Below are positions 59,306-64,000 of a stretch of DNA of 64,000 bases, one piece after another. Where the stretch lies: the NCBI GenBank assembly GCA_024291935.2, contig CM044307.1, positions 93,129,461 through 93,193,460 on the forward strand, read 5' to 3'. The notes beneath the pieces were generated by a model, which was not told the DNA's origin, did no database searches, and saw only the letters and a program-made list of their open reading frames with translations. Numbering within the stretch: the stretch's first letter is position 1; each line of letters starts with the position of its first letter. Source of the stretch: Okapia johnstoni. Lineage: Eukaryota; Chordata; Mammalia; Artiodactyla; Giraffidae. The translations under genes and the position numbers were made by a program.

Positions 59306-59426
59306 TGGGACTTCCCTGGGGGCCCAGCAGTTAAGACTGTATGCTTCCCACTGCAGGGGATAAGGGTTCAATAGCTGGTCTGGGACCACACGCAGTGCAG
59401 TGTAGCCAAAAAAAAAAAAAAAAATT
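59306..59426 (+). repeat. CHR-2-type SINE
   Basis: GGGACTTCCCTGGGGGCCCA, GGGTTCAATAGCTGGTCTGG, GTAGCC and a poly-A run. Confidence 0.8.
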
Positions 59427-59982
59427 AAGATCTTCGAGAGAAGTTACTTTTGCTTTAGTGTTCCACCACTTATGTCAATAAAGCTTATTCAGTTCCTCTA
59501 TTCTTATATCACTTCTTACAAACTGTTTTGAATGACATTTTAATTTAAAAATATATTAGGTGGCTGTTATTGCACATAATTTTTTCTCACAGCTGTTACT
59601 GGAGAAAATCATTCTTACATAAAATAGGAAACATCTTTTTGTTTTGGCCAAAGGAGAAAAGGCCAGGTAGTAAAAGGTAATAAAATTCATTACACCTTGT
59701 TCCTTTAGAACCAGAAAATCTCTAACATCTGAAAAAATACAATGTCTTTCTGTTGTTGTCTCATTACATTTAGCTCAGGGGTCCACTGACCGACAAGAGA
59801 GTAAGCCCTAGATCAATAAGGGGGCTCCTTGTGACGACACAAGCTCTGCTCTTGCGCTTCAGCATTTGGAAATCTTATTTTACAGTTTAACTATGTAGGT
59901 ACATTATCAGCACCTAAGGGTTCCCTTTTGTCCACATCCTCCCCAACACTTATTTCTTGTTTATTGTAAAGATATGAGGTGC

Positions 59983-60143
59983 GGGACTTACCTGGTGGTC
60001 CAACGGCTTAGACTCTGAGCTCCCAAAGCAGGGGCCCGGGTCCGACACCTGGTCAGGGAACTAGATCTTACATGCCACAGTGAAAGTGCCCACATGCCAC
60101 AGCTAAAAACTGGCACAGCCAAATAAATAAATAATTGTTTTTA
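59983..60143 (+). repeat. CHR-type SINE inside the L1
   Basis: GTGCGGGACTTACCTGGTGG, CACCTGGTCAGGGAACTAGA and GCACAGCCAAATAAATAAAT. The L1 resumes right after it at GTGTGAGGGGATATCTTATT. Confidence 0.78.
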
Positions 60144-60654
60144 AAAGGTGTGAGGGGATATCTTATTGTGGTCTTAATTTGTATCTCCCTGACGATTGGT
60201 GATGTTGAGCATCTTTTTATGTGCCTGTGGGCCACCTGTGTGCCTTCTTTGTAAACTGTCTATTCAGAGCCTGTACCCATTTTTAAAAATCAGATTTCTT
60301 GGGGGAGGGGGTTGTTGCTGTTTTTGCTATCAGTAATATATTTTGGATATTAACACCTTAGTGGATATGTAATTTGCAAATATTTTCTCCCATTCAGTAG
60401 GTTGCCTTTTCATTTTATTGATAATTTCTTTTGCTGTCTAGAAGCATCTTAGATATCATCCCGACTGTTTATTTTTGCTTTTATTGCTTTTGCTTTTGGA
60501 GTCAGGCCCAAAACCTCATCGCCAAGATTGATGTCAAGGAGTTCACCACCTGTGTTTTCCTCTAGGAATTTTATAGTTTCAGGTCATATATTCAAGTGTT
60601 TAATCCACTTTGAGTTAATTTTTGTATAATAGTGTAAGATAGTCTAGTTTCTTT

Positions 60655-60722
60655 TTTCTAAATTTATTTTTAATTGAAGGATAATTGCTTTACAGTATTC
60701 TGTTGATTTCTGCTAAATATTT
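60655..60722 (-). repeat. L1 3' terminus nested in the older L1
   Basis: TTTTTAATTGAAGGATAATT and GCTTTACAGTATTCTGTTG. The host L1 text continues on either side of it (AGTCTAGTTTC ... TTGCATGTGGATGTCC). Confidence 0.65.
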
Positions 60723-63616
60723 GCATGTGGATGTCCCAACATCACTTACTGAAGAGATGGCTCTTTCCCCACTGTTTACTCTTGGCTCCTTTATCGTAAA
60801 TTAGCTGTTTATATATGCAGGGTTTTATTTCTGGGCTCTCTGTTATTTTGTCTATGTGTCTATTTCCATGCTAATATCACCCTGTTTTGATTACAATAGC
60901 CGTGTAATACAGTGTGAAACCAGGGAGTGTAATGCTTGCAGCTTTGTTCTTCATTTTCAAGCTTGCTTTGGTTATTTTGGGGCCTTTTGTGGTTTTCTAT
61001 AAATTTTAGGATTATGTTCTATTTTAGTGAAAAATGCTATTGAAACTCTGATATGGTATGATAATATGTACATTTTAACAATATTAATTTTTCCAATTTG
61101 TAAGCATGGACTATCTTTCCATTATCTGTGTGTTCTTCAGTTTCTCTCATTAGTGCCTCACAGTTTTCAGTATGCAGGTCTTTCATCTCCCTGGGTAAAT
61201 TTATTTCTAGGTATTTTATTGGTTTTGATGTCACTGTAAGTAGGCTTGTTATTAGTTTTTCTTTGTGATAATTCATTGTAGAGTGTATAGAAATGCAACA
61301 GATTTTGTATATTGGTTTTGTACTCTGCAACTTTACCAAAATCAATTATTAGTTCTAACAGGTTTTTTTGGTTGGTTGGTTGAATTTTTTGGCGAAGTCT
61401 TTAGAATTTTCTATATATGAAACCATGTCCTCCACAAATAATGACTTCTTCCCTTACAATTTGGATGTCTTTTCTTTCTTTTTGTTGTCTAATTGCTCTG
61501 GCTAGGACTTCTACTGCTATGTTAAGTGGTGAATGCATATGTCTTTCTTCCTAATCCTAGAGGAAAAGCTTTCAGGCTTTCACTGCTGAGTGAGATATAT
61601 ATATATATATAATATACAATATAATTGTTTTACCTACAATTTGAGACTACATTTTTAACTCCCTTTTTCTCTCAAATAGGAAATTTGTGCAAAGAGAATG
61701 GCAGGGTTCTAGGTCAGACTGTCCTACACTTGAGTGCCAGTGCCACCATCTACCAGCTGGGTTGGCATATTACTTAATTCTGGGTGTGTGTATTTTTAAT
61801 GCAGCACAGGCATATCACTGAGTTCCTTTAAACAGACATTTGCTCATCTACCAAATGAATAAATTAATGGCATCCATCTCATAACTTACCCTGAGAAATT
61901 ATTAATGTGTAACTGAGGAGTTTTAATGTGCAAAATGCTTAGCACTTCATAAGTGCTCAATAAGTGTTTAACTATTGTTTGGGAAAGCCCAGTAAATAGA
62001 ATCTCCTTTCCTAGCCTTCATTCTGAATTTGTTGAAAAACCGGGATGAACAGTAAGGCAGCTGGAAGTCAAACACTCCCCTTATTACTGAAAAGCTGATA
62101 AAAGACAACAGAACATTCGTCTGCAGGCAAGTAAGCTTCCTAATGTTTAACCAGAGAATTAAGCACACTCATTCACTGAGTCACAGAGAACACTGAACCA
62201 CCATGGAGCACCACACACAGGAGTGCGTTTCTGTGAAATAACAGCACAGAAGAACAGAACTAGATGTTTCTTAAGGGCACTACCAGAGGGAAGAAAAAGA
62301 CTGAGCTTTTTTACATTCTAATAAACGACATCACCTTATTCTCCCTACAGGACAAGTCAGTGATAGAGTGCAACACTGCCAGGACTGTTACTCTAGAGAG
62401 CTCCTTCCACATGGAAGGATGCATCAGGAAGGGACTATAACACCCCTCAACCTCACTGTGCTGTATTATTTTTAACTTAATCTGCTAGGCTTAACCAGTA
62501 GGGCTGTGGTCACTTGGGAGGGTTGCTGTCCCTTTAGAGGAGGCTCTCAGCTGTGTCGTTGGGCAATTTTAATCGCACCTTCACAAAGTTACTCCCCTAA
62601 AGCATCAACAGCTCCTAGAGGTATCTTTCTGGATTCACTTGGGGCAAGAGATTTGATCTCCAAAAGGATCTCTGATGCCATATTCTTCAAAGACCCAGTC
62701 TTTTCTCAGCTTTCAAATGCCCCAGACTTGATTAAGACCAGTGCGGAGTGAGTAAAAACATACACTCATCTGTGGATACAAACCTCTGTCAACCTTAGTA
62801 ATCTTCCAAGTCAAAATACTACATAGCTGAAGGCTCTACCTCATATTGGATTTGAAATATTCCAATAAATAGCATCCTTTCTCTCGGCCTGAGTTCTAGA
62901 GAAGTGACAAGAAAAAAATAAGGTAGATACAGATCAATCTGTCACATTTTCTAATAATAAACTCAATGGTGCATAATGTAGCTTGAATATCTTGGCAAAT
63001 GAGTTTTCCAAAATTAGCTATATTTTCTTTCCCAGACAAGGGCTACATTGGATGACCACAGTCTTTCCACATGAAGGCCAGGCTTTCTATAGTTACCCTG
63101 TGGAGTAGTAGAACTGATGGTTTCCGTGGACAGCCTAGGTCCAAATTTTAAAAAAGAGAGGAAGAGGGATTACTCAAGCAGACCAGATGTCTCTACCAAA
63201 CTCATCAATAGTCTCTATCACCCTTACTCCCCAGGGAGAAGTGAGTGAGTGGGCAGAGAAGCCAGAATAGCAACAGTAATGGAGCTCTCTCTGCTGAGAA
63301 GAAAGTATGAAGACTGATGAATATGTTTGTATTGCTAATAGCTATTACACTGCTGTTAAATACATTAAGTGGTTGCATGTCTGGAAAAGCCAGCTCATAA
63401 TAATAACCTTTATTGGAGGCTTGATCATGCCTGGCAGTGTTAGGTGCTTTTCTCTACAATACTTGATTTAATTAGGAGACAAGTTTATGAGGTCAATCCT
63501 CTTATCATCTCTGTTTTGTATATGAGGAAGCTGTAGGTTTGACAGCTTGCCTGATGAAAAGTGAAGCTGGGTCTCAGGGACATTTCTTTGTAATTTTCAA
63601 AGTGTGGTCCCCAGGA

Positions 63617-63830
63617 ACTTGTGTGTGTGTGCTCAGTCATGTCTGACTCTTTGTGACCCTTTGGACTGTAGCCTGCCAGGCTCTTCTGTCCATGGGAATT
63701 TTCAGATAAGTATACTGGAGTAGGTTACAGTTTCCTTCTCCAGGGGATCTTCCCATCCCAGCGATCAAACCCACCTCTCCGGTGTTCTTGCATTGCAGGC
63801 GGATTCTTTACTGACTGAGTCAGACCTCCT
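63617..63830 (-). repeat. Bov-tA SINE
   Basis: Along +: GTGTGTGTGCTCAGTCATGT to TTGCAGGCGGATTCTTTACT and the diverged GACTGAGTCAGACC. It is preceded by a short TG run. Confidence 0.84.
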
Positions 63831-63836
63831 TTCAGA

Positions 63837-63935
63837 TCTACTGAATGAGAAACTGGGGTGTCACCCAGCAACGTGTTTTAACTGGCCTTGCAGGTGACTC
63901 TAATGCAGGCTCAAGCTTAGAACAACTGCACTGTA
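63837..63935. repeat. MER5-like DNA transposon relic
   Basis: GATCTACTGAATGAGAAACT, CTTGCAGGTGACTCTAATGC and TTAGAACAACTGCA resemble the end of MER5A. Confidence 0.45.
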
Positions 63936-64000
63936 CTGTCCATGGGAGCTAGATCTTAAGGGGGAATTGAGCTGTCACTCCTAGAGCAAAGGACACCAGG

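Larger units (their letters stand above)
59905..61600 (-). mobile_element. Degraded L1 ORF2, minus strand, with nested insertions
   Basis: TAAGGGTTCCCTTTTGTCC, TTGGTGATGTTGAGCATC, TTGCATGTGGATGTCC and CTCATTAGTGCCTCACAG are antisense L1 ORF2. The minus-strand frame at 61037-61345 contains KYLEINLPREMKDLHTENCE, an L1 ORF2 motif in decayed form. A CHR SINE (about 59983-60143) and a short L1 3' terminus (about 60655-60722) are inserted in it. Confidence 0.85.
57346..64000. other. Intergenic region downstream of LGR5
   Basis: 6.6 kb with Bov-tA and CHR SINEs and a degraded minus-strand L1. The next gene expected from human synteny is ZFC3H1, but no exon of it was seen. Positions 57.35-58.1 and 61.65-63.6 kb contain no element I can name. 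The 81-codon frame at 62506-62751 has no recognisable features. Confidence 0.7.

Noticed and set aside
57346..64000. Exons of a neighbouring gene such as ZFC3H1 downstream of LGR5
   Set aside because: No exon-like segment with splice sites and a recognisable protein was seen. In human the next gene is tens of kilobases away.

Overview
The window is mammalian nuclear DNA from a ruminant, almost certainly a bovid. It carries many Bov-tA and Bov-A2 SINEs, CHR-type tRNA-derived SINEs, BovB (RTE) LINE copies and ruminant L1 3' ends. These families cannot separate cattle, sheep, goat or buffalo. There is one protein-coding gene, on the + strand: LGR5, the leucine-rich-repeat GPCR that binds R-spondins and marks adult stem cells.

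Layout. Positions 1-4508 are intron sequence upstream of the first visible exon. Positions 4509-55813 hold the coding exons corresponding to exons 3-18 of the usual 18-exon gene. Most LRR exons encode one repeat each (66-72 nt). The 216-nt exon 5 encodes three repeats. The long last exon encodes the whole seven-helix domain and tail. Exons 1 and 2 (signal peptide, N-terminal cap, first LRR) are not in the window. A 3' UTR of about 1.5 kb follows (55814 to about 57345), with two close AATAAA signals and a cluster of three Pumilio-type motifs. Positions 57346-64000 are intergenic and repeat-rich, and no second gene was recognised.

The main anomaly lies between exons 8 and 11. I find no exon 9 on either strand, and only the last 41 nt of the expected 69-nt exon 10 remain (39128-39168). 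That remnant is joined directly to a truncated Bov-tA SINE (39071-39127), with no native splice acceptor. This looks like a deletion with one end in a SINE and the other in exon 10, real or created by assembly. The flanking exons are all in the same phase, so skipping from exon 8 to exon 11 keeps the frame. A CAG in the SINE remnant would also give an in-frame hybrid exon.

The introns are largely repeat graveyards. Intron 13 holds a BovB copy with a reverse-transcriptase frame and, 300 bp later, an L1 split by a second BovB with a clear target-site duplication. Other datable nestings are a U6 pseudogene inside an L2-like element (12.8 kb), a Bov-A2 inside an L2-like element (3.3 kb), and a CHR SINE inside an L1 (60 kb). 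Repeat family names are pattern recognition from memory, with approximate edges.
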